Origin: Leptolyngbyaceae cyanobacterium RU_5_1
GTDB lineage: Bacteria; Cyanobacteriota; Cyanobacteriia; Leptolyngbyales; Leptolyngbyaceae
Direction: 5' to 3'
Assembly: GCA_012034055.1 (NCBI GenBank)
Contig: JAAUSG010000029.1
Span: forward strand, 1 to 32,647
Length of the DNA: 32,647 nt
Part shown: one piece after another, positions 9,382-17,288 of the stretch
Layout: every line of letters starts with the position of its first letter
How positions within the stretch are numbered: the stretch's first letter is position 1
Position numbers and translations under genes: made by a program
The notes under the pieces: generated by a model
Database searches by the model: none
What the model was told of the DNA's origin: nothing
What the model saw: the letters and a program-made list of their open reading frames with translations, nothing else

Positions 9382-9594
9382 CTACAAATAGCTTTTCTCA
9401 CGAGCGGCTGCAAAAGCAAGACAAGCTTTGATATTTTCCGAGGCAAGTTCAGAAAAATCTTCCAGAATTTCCGCCTCGGTCATACCACCTGCCAGATACT
9501 CTAAGATGTCGTACACCGTGATCCGCATCCCCCGAATACAAGGCTTGCCACTGCGCTTTCCAGGCTCAATTGTAATGATGTGTTGATAGTCCAT
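9382..9594 (-). CDS. DUF433-family antitoxin
   Basis: 70 residues, the full length of DUF433, a small winged-helix-type protein normally encoded just before a DUF5615 PIN-like toxin. The hallmark IRGMRITVYDILEYLAGGMTEAEILEDF is intact, as is the start MDYQHIITIEPGKRSGKPC. The usual toxin partner downstream is reduced to a remnant, so this looks like an orphan antitoxin. It is divergent from the UPF0175 gene with only about 30 bases between the starts, so the two promoters must overlap. Confidence 0.9.
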   Translation of the reverse strand: MDYQHIITIEPGKRSGKPCIRGMRITVYDILEYLAGGMTEAEILEDFSELASENIKACLAFAAAREKSYL

Positions 9595-9623
9595 AAAATA
9601 ATAATGTTGGAGAGGAATGAGTC

Positions 9624-9869
9624 ATGAGCATTGTAGTCCCTGACGAAATTTTAACTGCAACCCGCATGACCGACGCTGAAATGCGTCAGGAAATTGCTGT
9701 CATGCTCTTTCAGAAGGAAAAATTAACCCTTGCTCAAGCTAGTCGCTTTGCAGGAATGCACCGCATTGCTTTTCAACACTTACTTGCAAGCCGTCACATT
9801 CCAGTGCATTACGGGGTAGAAGATTTTGAGCAGGATATCAAGAACTTGCGGGAGATGGGCAGGCTGTGA
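9624..9869 (+). CDS. UPF0175-family antitoxin
   Basis: 81 residues. UPF0175 proteins are small helix-turn-helix antitoxins paired with DUF3368 PIN toxins. Visible features are the N-terminal strand SIVVPDEIL, the helix MRQEIAVMLFQKEKLTLAQASRFAGM (typical 'E.A..L....K.S...AA..AG' pattern), and HIPVHYGVEDFEQDI at the end. The ribosome binding site GGAGAGGA lies about 8 bases before the ATG. The stop overlaps the GTG start of the toxin (GTGA), showing translational coupling. Confidence 0.9.
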   Translation: MSIVVPDEILTATRMTDAEMRQEIAVMLFQKEKLTLAQASRFAGMHRIAFQHLLASRHIPVHYGVEDFEQDIKNLREMGRL

Positions 9870-10376
9870 TCATTGTCAGTGATACATCGCCCATCAATAA
9901 TCTGTCAACAATTAACCAACTGCACCTCCTGCACCAACTCTACGGGATAGTTCTTATCCCTGAAGCTGTTTATCGAGAACTAACTGACCCCAGCTTTCCT
10001 GTTGCAGGAGCGATCGAAGTACAAACCCTTGATTGGATTCAGACTCGCGCTGTTGCTGATCGCACCATTGTCGAAGCGCTCAGCAATGAGCTTGATGCTT
10101 GGGGAAGCTGAGGCGATCGCTTTAACAGTTGAAGTTCAAGCCGAGCAAGTGTTAATTGATGAACGTCGTGGTCGGCTAGTGGCAGCCAGGCTCAATCTTC
10201 GATACACAGGAATTTTGGGAATCTTGGTTGAAGCGAAAAGTCAAGGTTTGATTGCTGAGGTCAAGCCTTTGTTAGATGCTTTGGTTAATGAGGCTGGTTT
10301 TTGGGTTGCAGAACCTTTATACAACAGCGTTTTACGACTTGTTAACGAAATTGACCACTCTGATTTTCCAGATTAA
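9866..10376 (+). pseudogene. DUF3368 PIN-domain toxin, frameshifted
   Basis: The GTG at 9866 opens a PIN-domain RNase toxin: IIVSDTSPINNLSTINQL carries the first catalytic aspartate, and VLIPEAVYREL is the next conserved strand-helix. At about 10096 the expected ELDLGEAEAIALA is broken by one extra base (GATGCTTGGGG for GATCTTGGGG). The downstream frame then runs on as LGEAEAIALTVEVQAEQVLIDERRGRLVAARL...TGILGILVEAK to a TAA at 10376, which is typical of the family and holds the remaining acidic residues. One base change would restore about 169 residues. It is either an inactivated toxin or an indel error. Confidence 0.85.
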
Positions 10377-10389
10377 CAAGTAAGCTGCA

Positions 10390-10597
10390 GAATATTGGCT
10401 CTATCGTTTCCCGTATGCAAATGTTCAAAATGAACACTTTTCTCCTCGTTACAAAGCTCCGCCTTGTAACGCAACTTCAGAGGCTCTGCCTCTGTTGGTG
10501 AGAAGGCTCTGCCTTCTCACCAGCGCTCCCAAGCAGAGCTTGGGAACGAGTGAAACAAGTGAAATAGCATAGTTCGGACGATAGAGCCGGAATATTC
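10390..10597. mobile_element. MITE-like element of about 208 bases with four nested hairpins
   Basis: Imperfect terminal inverted repeats of about 29-31 bases (GAATATTGGCTCTATCGT at 10390; ACGATAGAGCCGGAATATTC ending at 10597) enclose four consecutive hairpins. They are at 10447-10471 (CGTTACAAAG...), 10478-10494, 10497-10521 and about 10528-10544. All have a related centre (GGCTCTGCC, GCTCCGCC or its complement-like GCAGAGC). There is no transposase frame. It lies between the PIN toxin and a VapC fragment and may have been mobilised in trans. Confidence 0.6.
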
Positions 10598-10628
10598 CAG
10601 AGACGAGGTAGGGCCAGTTAACAATTAA

Positions 10629-10793
10629 GTTGAGCGGTGACGAGGAACCAGAAAATTTGCGAGGTATTTAGAAACTTGTTGGGTTTGCCTAATGTCCAGC
10701 TTACGAATGGAAATTTGATGGCGCAAACGCTGCAATGGCATGAGCATGGCTTGGATTTTGCCGATGCACTTCATTTAGCACAAAGCCAGGACC
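10629..10793 (+). pseudogene. C-terminal fragment of a VapC-type PIN-domain toxin
   Basis: The frame reads QKICEVFRNLLGLPNVQLTN, then LMAQTLQWHEHGLDFADALHLAQSQ. The segment GLDFADALHLA with its conserved aspartate is the hallmark of the C-terminal half of VapC proteins. The N-terminal half with the first catalytic aspartate is absent, the family end (TFD..F) is lost after AQSQ, and the reading then runs into the 3' end of the opposite-strand S1 gene. No VapB antitoxin is seen. It is a remnant beside the MITE-like element. Confidence 0.75.
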
Positions 10794-11111
10794 CTAAACA
10801 GCTACGGTGGGAATCTTCAGGGGAACAAGAGCTTTGTGAAGAACACTGGGCTTTGCATTCAAATATACTTCGTGGCAGTTACTCTCGTTATAGCCAACCA
10901 CAACAGCTCCTACCGTTGTGCCCACTCCAGGGTACATTTCTTCACGCATCTCTCCCTCATCGAGAAAATCAGGGATTTTGATCAGTCCTTTCACTGAAGA
11001 TTCACCAATATTAATAAAAACTCCAAAAGGCGCATGAAACTCAACCGTGCCCTGTACAAACTGACCTAGCTTGTACTTGGATTTGATTTGCTCCCAACTG
11101 TTGCTATCCAT
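10794..11111 (-). CDS. Small S1-domain protein
   Basis: 105 residues. An S1/OB-fold RNA-binding domain fills most of it: KLGQFVQGTVEFHAPFGVFINIGESSVKGLIKIPDF is the classic S1 strand 1-3 pattern (G..V.G.V.....G.F......GL). The last part (VGAVVVGYNESNCHEVYLNAKPS) provides strands 4-5. It follows the 121-residue gene by 5 bases and is surely in one operon with it. As the second gene after a toxin-like protein it could be an immunity or antidote protein, but an ordinary RNA-binding role is equally possible. Confidence 0.75.
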   Translation of the reverse strand: MDSNSWEQIKSKYKLGQFVQGTVEFHAPFGVFINIGESSVKGLIKIPDFLDEGEMREEMYPGVGTTVGAVVVGYNESNCHEVYLNAKPSVLHKALVPLKIPTVAV

Positions 11112-11116
11112 ACCGT

Positions 11117-11482
11117 TTATCGTGGCTTCAAAACTCGTGGAAATTGGTTGAGGATGGAAAACAAACTCTGAGGAACAATCACCTCAATCCGTTCACTACC
11201 GTCCTTTTCATCATAGCGATACTCAAGCGGCTTGAAATATTGGTCGTAACTTGCCCGATTGATCGAAACTTCAAGAATCCCTTCTTTGTAGCTGTGGTTG
11301 AACTCTTCGGCAATACTTCTGTCATTGGGTCCGGCAAAGTAACAACTTCCATCGGTGTAAGGAGGATTGTTGGGAAAATCAATAGCCTGGAATCCCTCCT
11401 TCAGTAGCTTTTGCCCCTTACCCTTTTGAGGAGCTTTATAAATTGTGACGGTCTGAGTGGGCTGTGATTGACTCGATCGCAT
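11117..11482 (-). CDS. Unrecognised 121-residue protein, possibly a toxin domain
   Basis: No family recognised with certainty. The first ~20 residues are polar and basic. The rest looks like one compact domain: LLKEGFQAIDFPNNPPYTDGS, CYFAGPNDRSIAEEF, ILEVSI, YDQYFKPLEYRY and IEVIVPQSLFSILNQF. The string 'G-F...F......YF......A..F......I.EV.I' recalls the C-terminal toxin domains of polymorphic toxins (ADP-ribosyltransferase or nuclease-like), and the partner gene 5 bases downstream would then be the antidote. This is inference from layout and pattern only. No signal peptide or membrane segment is seen. Confidence 0.55.
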   Translation of the reverse strand: MRSSQSQPTQTVTIYKAPQKGKGQKLLKEGFQAIDFPNNPPYTDGSCYFAGPNDRSIAEEFNHSYKEGILEVSINRASYDQYFKPLEYRYDEKDGSERIEVIVPQSLFSILNQFPRVLKPR

Positions 11483-11721
11483 ACGCTAACATTTTGGCTA
11501 AAGCAAGCGGCAGAATCATAAGCTACCGCCATTCTCAAAGGCATATCGTTTGGTTCTACTGGCAACATTAAAGAACAGCCTCATCGACAATTCAGTAAAT
11601 TAACAGCGCTCGTCAATCCAACTTAAAGAATCACTCTGCGATCGCGTTCAAAAATTTCCCTCGCCTAAATCAATTTCTCCTCAAATCTGAGATGATCGCA
11701 ACGGCATCGTAGTTATCCGTT
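11483..11721. other. Divergent intergenic region
   Basis: This region of about 240 bases between the minus-strand S1 operon and the plus-strand pentapeptide gene must hold both promoters. It has no clear hairpin, repeat array or RNA gene. A possible TATAAT-like element was not found with confidence. Confidence 0.35.
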
Positions 11722-12460
11722 GTGCAGATGTTTAAGAGAAAGCAACCAAAACCAGCCCCCATTCAGCTAACTGATGAACGAATCCGAGCGAAAGCTTATG
11801 AGTTGTGGAAAACAAGGAGCGATCGTGCCTCACCTGAAGATGATTGGAATAACGCGAAACAGCTTTTAGAGAAAGAACTATCTGTCAAGCAAATCAAGGG
11901 AGTCCGAAAAACACTTGCTTGGCTCAACCAACCCTTTGTTTGGACTGAACGAAACATCATTGAACCTACTGCTAGCTGGTTTGATAAGGCAGATGTCTTC
12001 CGAATTGTTGAGAAGGTGAGTCCTGTAATGGAGGCGATCGGTGTAATCCTGATTCCGGTTGCCATTTGGTGGTTCACGCAGAGCGATGCTAAACAGAAAG
12101 ACGAGCAGGAAAAAGCGAGGCGGTCCCAAGAGTCAGTCAAGACCTATCTGAACCAACTAACAACTACTTTTCTGGATGGCGACTTAAGCAAGCAAGCGGA
12201 ACTTCGACAACAGCAATACCAACTTCTACATTGCCAACCTCAGCCTTGCCAACCTCTATCGTGCCGACCTCAGTGGTGCCGACCTCAGTGGTGCCAAATT
12301 CTATGGTGCCGCCCTCACCAATGCCAACCTCTACAATGCCGACCTCAGTCTTGCCACCATCAGTGAGGAACAGCTAAACGATGCATTACTCTGTAAAACC
12401 AAACTGCCGGATGGAAAAACTGTTAGCGATCGCGACTGCAAAAAACTTGGAATCAACTGA
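11722..12460 (+). pseudogene. DUF2934 / membrane-segment / pentapeptide-repeat protein, frameshifted
   Basis: The protein starts at ATG 11728 (MFKRKQPKP) or the GTG two codons earlier. DUF2934 lies near residues 18-52 (RIRAKAYELWKTRSD...DDWNNAKQLLEKE). A membrane span follows (VMEAIGVILIPVAIWWF), then a helical part (KTYLNQLTTTFLDGDLSKQAELRQ). At about 12206-12215 the frame changes. In the printed frame the rest is a Cys/Gln/Pro-rich nonsense repeat, but the other frame gives perfect pentapeptide repeats (NLSLANLYRADLSGADLSGA) and a natural end (KKLGIN) at the TGA 12458-12460. Related proteins have more sequence between AELRQ and the repeats, so a deletion with frame loss is likelier here than a single-base error. 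Confidence 0.8.
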
Positions 12461-12495
12461 ATTCTGAAATCCGCTTGAATACTCATCGTTTGTAC

Positions 12496-12552
12496 GGGCG
12501 GGTTTAGCAGACAAAACTTGTGAATACCGAAATTTGACGGCAGAACCCGCCC
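12496..12552. terminator. Inverted repeat between convergent genes
   Basis: Arms GGGCGGGTT (12496-12504) and AACCCGCCC (12544-12552) are separated by about 39 bases. They sit between the 3' ends of the pentapeptide gene and the permease gene. The GGGCGGGTT...AACCCGCCCCTAC motif looks like a dispersed intergenic repeat. It could end transcription from both sides, but the long loop makes that uncertain. Confidence 0.4.
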
Positions 12553-12583
12553 CTACGGCCGGACACCTGACACCTCTATTCAT

Positions 12584-13855
12584 CTACTCACTGCGTAACG
12601 CGGCAATCGGATCGAGTCGTGCCGCATTTCTCGCCGGAATGACACCGGCAAAGAGTCCGACGGTGAAGGCGAGGGCGAGGCCGGCAGCGACAGACCAGAG
12701 GGAGACGACGAACGGAAAGCCAAATAGAGTGGAGGCAGCGAAGGCCAGCCCAACCCCGATCGCGACCCCAATCGCTCCACCGAACAGCGAAACGACGATC
12801 GCCTCCGTCAGAAACTGACTCAGGACAGCGCGATTGGTGGCTCCGACGGCTTTGCGGATGCCGATTTCGCGAGTGCGTTCCACAACTGAGACCAGCATGA
12901 TGTTGGCAATCCCGATGCCGCCGACGATCAGGGAGATGCCCGCGATCGCGCCCACCAGAATCGTGAATAGCCCAACCACATTACTGAAGGTGTTGATAAT
13001 GTCGATTTGGTTCGTGATCCGAAAGTCATCAGGAGTGGGTGGGTAAATGTTATGGCGAATCCGCAGCAGATTGGTGACTTGAAACTGGGCGGCTTCTAGT
13101 TGGGCATCGTCGCTGGCTTTCACCCATAACCCACTAATCGCAATGCCGGTCAGCGCATTATTACCCACAATCCGAGACGACATATTGGTGAGTGGAATGT
13201 AGACGCGATCGTCCTGATCTTGTCCGCCCACAGACCCCTTCGGATCCATCACCCCAATCACCGTATAGCGCCCCGTTTGAATTCGGATTTTGGCACCTAC
13301 GGCTTGTCCTCCAGATCCGAACAAGTCATCGCGCACCTTACTGCCCAGCACTACCACCGATCGCGCATTGTCCAAATCTTCCTGACTGAGAAATTGTCCT
13401 TCTGCAGGGCGAACATCCTTCACATCTGGGTAACTCAAGTCAGTGCCCAAAATTGACGTTGACGTATTGCGTTCGTTGTAAACCACCTGTCCAGAGCGCT
13501 GTAGGAAAGCGGTGACCGCCTGCGCGGCCGGAACCTGTTTCGCGATCGCCTGCGCATCCTCCCAGGTCAAGGTAGACGCAGACCCCGCACCCTGGCTTAC
13601 TCCCCCGGTACGAGCCACCCCCGCCAGCACCAGCATCACATTCGTGCCCAGGGACTGAATCTGCTGTTCCGTTGCCTTCTGCACCCCCTGCCCCACCGAA
13701 GTCACCATAATCACCGACGCAATCCCAATCACCACCCCCAGCATCGTTAAGCTAGTGCGCAAGCGATTACTCCAGAGTGCCTCCACCGCCATCGTCAGCA
13801 CTTCGGATAGAGGAACAGTGGTTGGATAAATTCGAGAGGGTTTCTTGGTTGTCAT
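12584..13855 (-). CDS. MacB/FtsX-type ABC transporter permease
   Basis: 423 residues, full length for the MacB-like permeases that work with an ABC ATPase and an HlyD/MacA-type adaptor to move substrates out of the periplasm. The first membrane segment (SLTMLGVVIGIASVIMVTS) is followed by a large periplasmic MacB_PCD domain. Three C-terminal segments follow (VGLFTILVGAIAGISLIVGG; EAIVVSLFGGAIGVAIGVG; SVAAGLALAFTVGLFAG) with the FtsX signature ERTREIGIRKAVGA and the closing ARLDPIAALR. No ATPase or adaptor gene is adjacent. The start ATG (13853-13855) lies inside a GTCATTG heptad array, so other ATGs precede it in all frames; the chosen one fits the family start. Confidence 0.93.
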   Translation of the reverse strand: MTTKKPSRIYPTTVPLSEVLTMAVEALWSNRLRTSLTMLGVVIGIASVIMVTSVGQGVQKATEQQIQSLGTNVMLVLAGVARTGGVSQGAGSASTLTWEDAQAIAKQVPAAQAVTAFLQRSGQVVYNERNTSTSILGTDLSYPDVKDVRPAEGQFLSQEDLDNARSVVVLGSKVRDDLFGSGGQAVGAKIRIQTGRYTVIGVMDPKGSVGGQDQDDRVYIPLTNMSSRIVGNNALTGIAISGLWVKASDDAQLEAAQFQVTNLLRIRHNIYPPTPDDFRITNQIDIINTFSNVVGLFTILVGAIAGISLIVGGIGIANIMLVSVVERTREIGIRKAVGATNRAVLSQFLTEAIVVSLFGGAIGVAIGVGLAFAASTLFGFPFVVSLWSVAAGLALAFTVGLFAGVIPARNAARLDPIAALRSE

Positions 13856-13878
13856 TGGTCATTGGTCATTAGTCATTT
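13851..13878. repeat. GTCATTG heptad array (STRR2 type) over the permease start codon
   Basis: Four consecutive units: GTCATTG, GTCATTG, GTCATTA, GTCATTT. On the coding strand each unit contains an ATG (CAATGAC), so the array gives overlapping candidate start codons in different frames. The unit is a rotation of TTGGTCA, a heptad described as an STRR in heterocystous cyanobacteria. Confidence 0.85.
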
Positions 13879-13902
13879 GAAAGGCACGAGGCGAAGAAAT
13901 TT

Positions 13903-13938
13903 GAGATTGCAGATTGCAGATTGCAGATTGTCAGATTG
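13903..13938. repeat. CAGATTG heptad array
   Basis: Five near-perfect units (GAGATTG, CAGATTG three times, then TCAGATTG with one added base). It lies between the GTCATTG array and the CCTCCGT array and covers the stop codon of the HyuA frame (13931). Confidence 0.85.
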
Positions 13939-16141
13939 GAAACTCTCCGCATCTCCGTGTCTCTGCTTCTCCCCATCTCCTCCGTCCTCCCTCCTCCGTC
14001 CTCCCTCCTCCCTCCTCCGTCCTCCCTCCTCCGTCCTCCCTCCTCTCCTTCTTCACTATCAAATGTCCCCGCTCGGTCAACTCTGCCTGCCAATTGGGTT
14101 CAATCACGTTGGTGCCGGTGGCTTCGATGATGATGGCGGGACCGGTGAGACGATCGCCGGGAAGCAGGCAATCGCGGTGGAAGACGGAGGTTGCTTGCCA
14201 ACGGTTGCCAATGTAGGTTTGCACGGTGGCGATCGCTGCCAATGGCTGGGTGCGACGAGTCGTAATCAGCGGCTCTTCAACGGCCACTGTTGCCCCCACG
14301 ACTTCAACGGAAAGCGCTTCGACGACCAGGGATTTTTCTGGAGACACGAACCCATATCGCTGATGATGGGCCTGTTCAAAGCGGGTTGTGATCTGATCGA
14401 AACTGCCAAACTCCACAATCAGTGCAGAATCGGTGCCTTCGTAGCGCAGGTGTGCCCGTGGGAGGACTTGAATTTGAGATTCGGCAATGCCTTGCCGTAA
14501 CAGTTCAGAGCGACCCTCTGCAACCAATATGGCGAGGAACGCTTCAAGATCTGGCATTGCTTGATCAGTCAGCTTCAGTTCAACAGACTGTTCGCGGATC
14601 ACACTCTGATTTGCCAGACCCATTCCGTAGGCGGAGAGCACGCCAGCATAGGGATGGATGAAGATTTGCGGCATCCCCAGCGAGTCGGCGATCGCGCAGG
14701 CGTGTTGTCCCCCTGCTCCGCCAAAACAGCAGAGGGTGTATGCGGTGATATCGTGGCCGCGCTGCACGGAGATTTTTTTGATTGCATTGGCCATCTTTTC
14801 GACGCGATCGCCAAAACCCTTCGGCAACCTGTTCCGGGGTACGGGTGTCCCCGGTTGCCTCCTGAATCTGTGCTGCCAACGCCGTAAACGTCTGCCGCAC
14901 AATCTCGGTATCCAGCGGTAAGTCGGCATTAGCTCCGAACACTTTAGGGAAGAACTCTGGCTGCAGCCTGCCCAACATCACATTGCAATCCGTCACCGTC
15001 AACGGCCCACCCTTGCGGTAACACGCCGGCCCCGGATTCGCCCCCGCCGACTCTGGCCCAACTCGATAGCGTGCTCCATCAAAAAAACAAAAATCGAGCC
15101 ACCCCCCGCCGCCACCGTGTGGATCGACATCATCGGGGCCCGCAGCCGCACCCCAGCAACCTCCGTTTCAAACGCCCGCTCATACTCCCCCGCATAGTGC
15201 GCCACATCCGTTGACGTACCGCCCATATCAAAACTGATGATCTGTCCCAGTCCTGCCATCTTGCTGGTCTGCACCGCACCCACAATTCCCCCCGCCGGAC
15301 CCGACAGGATACTGTCCTTGCCTTGAAACGATCGCGCATCCGTCAGTCCGCCATTGGATTGCATGAACATCAAGCGAGTTTGCAACGGATGGGAAGCAGA
15401 TGCAACGGATAAATCAGCAGGTTTATCCGTTGCAAAATCCGCTGCCACCTGATCCACATACCGCCGCAAAATGGGCGACAAATAGGCATCGACAACGGTT
15501 GTGTCGCCACGGCTAACGAGTTTCATCAGGGGGCTGACGGCGTGGGAGACGGAAATTTGGGTGAAGCCAATTTTGCGAGCGATCGCAGCCACTTGCTGCT
15601 CATGGTCAGGGTAACGGTAGCCGTGCAGAAAGGCGATCGCGCATGACCGAATTCCCCCGTCATATGCATCCCGTAGAGACGCGATTAATCGCGTTTCTTC
15701 CTCGGCCATGATTGGCACCAGTTCTTCGCCCCCGGCGCTGTAGCGTTCGTCAACCTCAATCACCTGCTCGTACAGCATTTCTGGTAGGACAATCTGACGA
15801 GCGAAGATGTTGGGACGGTTTTGGTAGCCGATTCGCAATACATCCCGAAAGCCTTTCGTGGTCACAAACAGGGTGCGATCGCCCTTGCGCTCCAGTAACG
15901 CATTCGTCGCCACCGTGGTTCCCATTTTGACGGCAGCGATCTGGGCAGCCGGAATCGGTGCATCGGCCGGAACTGCCAAAATCTCTCGAATACCCTGGAT
16001 TGCGGCATCTCGATAGCGCTCTGGATTTTCGGACAGCAGCTTGTGAACTACCAATGTGCCATCTGGCTTGCGCGCCACGATGTCTGTAAAGGTGCCACCC
16101 CGGTCAATCCAAAACTGCCAGCGATCGTCGGTTGTGCTCAT
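13931..16141 (-). pseudogene. hyuA: HyuA-type 5-oxoprolinase/hydantoinase subunit A, frameshifted
   Basis: The HyuA half of ATP-dependent 5-oxoprolinase/hydantoinase. The start WQFWIDRGGTFTDIVARKPDG is the family phosphate-binding motif; SFDMGGTSTDVA and AAGGGSI follow. Two places need repair. At 15081-15093 (runs of 7 and 5 A separated by C) the frame is lost after GGGSI and regained as the [19 protein letters not shown]-like sequence leading to [18 protein letters not shown]. At 14802-14816 an expected [18 protein letters not shown] lacks two bases in homopolymers. The rest ([16 protein letters not shown] ... GTNVIEPNWQAELTERGHLIV) is normal, then the heptad array adds a tail. Cyanobacterial versions are usually fused to HyuB (about 1200 residues); here HyuB is absent after the array. 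Confidence 0.88.
13979..14041. repeat. CCTCCGT/CCTCCCT heptad array at the 3' end of hyuA
   Basis: Nine exact heptads in a row (five CCTCCCT, four CCTCCGT), followed by a degenerate tail. On the coding strand of hyuA the array is read as an Arg/Glu/Gly-rich tail after GHLIV. The same units occur in gcvP and carB. Confidence 0.9.
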
Positions 16142-16159
16142 GGGTTGTGCTCATCGGGG

Positions 16160-16747
16160 CTACTCTATTGAACATTGGTGCTGAAGGGCGAGTCGGAGCA
16201 GGTCTTTGTACTCGTCGTTGCGAACAATGTAAGCACCAAACCGCTCCAGGTGAGAGTTCATCATCTGAGCGTCAAACATCACAAACTGCCGTTCTCGCAG
16301 ATACTCGACTAACTTCACCATTGCCACCTTTGATCCGTTGGGAATGCGATAGAACATTGACTCGCCAATAAAGGCTCCACCAATCACGATGCCCAGGATA
16401 CCACCTGCCAGTTCATTGCCCTGCCAGGTTTCAAAGCTGTGTGCCCATCCTGCTTCATGCAGCGCCCAGTAGATTTCCTGCAGTTCGTCTGAAATCCAGG
16501 TTATCTCCCGATTCGCACAGCCTTCTACCACTGCTTTAAAGTCCTGGTTGATGGCAACCGTAAACCGGTTTTGGTTGAGCATGCGGCGCAGCGATTTGGG
16601 ATAGCGGAAGCGATCGTCCAGAGGAATCAGTGTTCGTTGACGACTCGAATACCAACCCAAATCTTCACCTAACTCATTTGCCATCAAAAAATAGCCTTGA
16701 GCGTAGCCTTTAACAATGGAATAAACGTCGAGTTGACTACTAACCAA
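16160..16747 (-). CDS. aat: Leucyl/phenylalanyl-tRNA-protein transferase
   Basis: Aat transfers Leu or Phe from tRNA to N-terminal Arg or Lys of proteins, marking them for degradation by the ClpS/ClpAP N-end rule route. Family blocks are intact: [84 protein letters not shown] and [19 protein letters not shown]. The open frame extends to 16900, but its first ~50 residues translate STRR-like spacer and are unlike the family. The TTG at 16745-16747 (just before [16 protein letters not shown]) gives the usual N terminus, though an in-frame ATG only occurs later (MANE). The start is therefore unsure; the product is not. Confidence 0.93.
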   Translation of the reverse strand: MVSSQLDVYSIVKGYAQGYFLMANELGEDLGWYSSRQRTLIPLDDRFRYPKSLRRMLNQNRFTVAINQDFKAVVEGCANREITWISDELQEIYWALHEAGWAHSFETWQGNELAGGILGIVIGGAFIGESMFYRIPNGSKVAMVKLVEYLRERQFVMFDAQMMNSHLERFGAYIVRNDEYKDLLRLALQHQCSIE

Positions 16748-16943
16748 CTGTCTTATCCAACTAGTAATATGACCTACGTAGGAGCGGGGAGTGGGTAATG
16801 GGTAATTAAATACTCTTAACCACCCACTACCAATCACCCTTACCAATGCTATCGAAATTATGTAGAGGTATTTCCATACCGGAATGGAAAGGCGCAGCAA
16901 GCGTACACTGAATTAGCAGCAAGGATGTGAGGCGATCGCCCGG

Positions 16944-17288
16944 ATGCCAGAACCAACCCCGGTTGAACCGATTCCACCGATTACCCTACCACCTGCTCAA
17001 AATCCCCAGCAGGAAGGACAATGGCTACGGAGTGCGCTACTCAAGTGGCTCAACAGCGAATTTATTCCAGAGCCAGCGAACCAGCAAATTGCCGATCGCG
17101 CCTCTCAAATCTTTGTCCGCCAACGGATGGAAGGTGAGAACGATCTTGGTTCTCTAGTCATCGCCATTGTGACTGAAATGGAGGCGTTTGATTTTTCCAA
17201 CAGTTTCTATGGACAATTTACGGTTGCGAATGCGGTGAGTGAGTTGCTGTTGGATAGCCTGGGGTTCGATCGCTGCTGTGGGCAGTGA
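16944..17288 (+). CDS. Conserved small protein coupled to the acyltransferase
   Basis: 114 residues with a proline-rich start (PEPTPVEPIPPITLPP) and then a compact helical part (LRSALLKWLNSEF, ADRASQIFVRQRMEGENDLGSLVIAIVTEMEAFDF, VANAVSELLLDSLG). No membrane span, no known domain. The stop overlaps the GTG start of the acyltransferase by four bases (GTGA), so both are made together and may form a complex. I do not recognise a function. Confidence 0.8.
   Translation: MPEPTPVEPIPPITLPPAQNPQQEGQWLRSALLKWLNSEFIPEPANQQIADRASQIFVRQRMEGENDLGSLVIAIVTEMEAFDFSNSFYGQFTVANAVSELLLDSLGFDRCCGQ

Noticed and set aside
13862-14500. Plus-strand open frame of 212 codons opposite hyuA
   Set aside because: It runs antisense to conserved HyuA sequence and through heptad arrays that stay open in several frames; it has no domain.
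12584-16141. An exporter operon comprising the permease and hyuA
   Set aside because: No ABC ATPase or HlyD adaptor lies next to the permease, and HyuA is an unrelated enzyme; shared strand alone is not evidence.
16748-16900. N-terminal extension of Aat with a hydrophobic segment
   Set aside because: Its translation comes from GGGTAAT-type repeat spacer and does not fit the family, which starts close to VKGYAQGYF.
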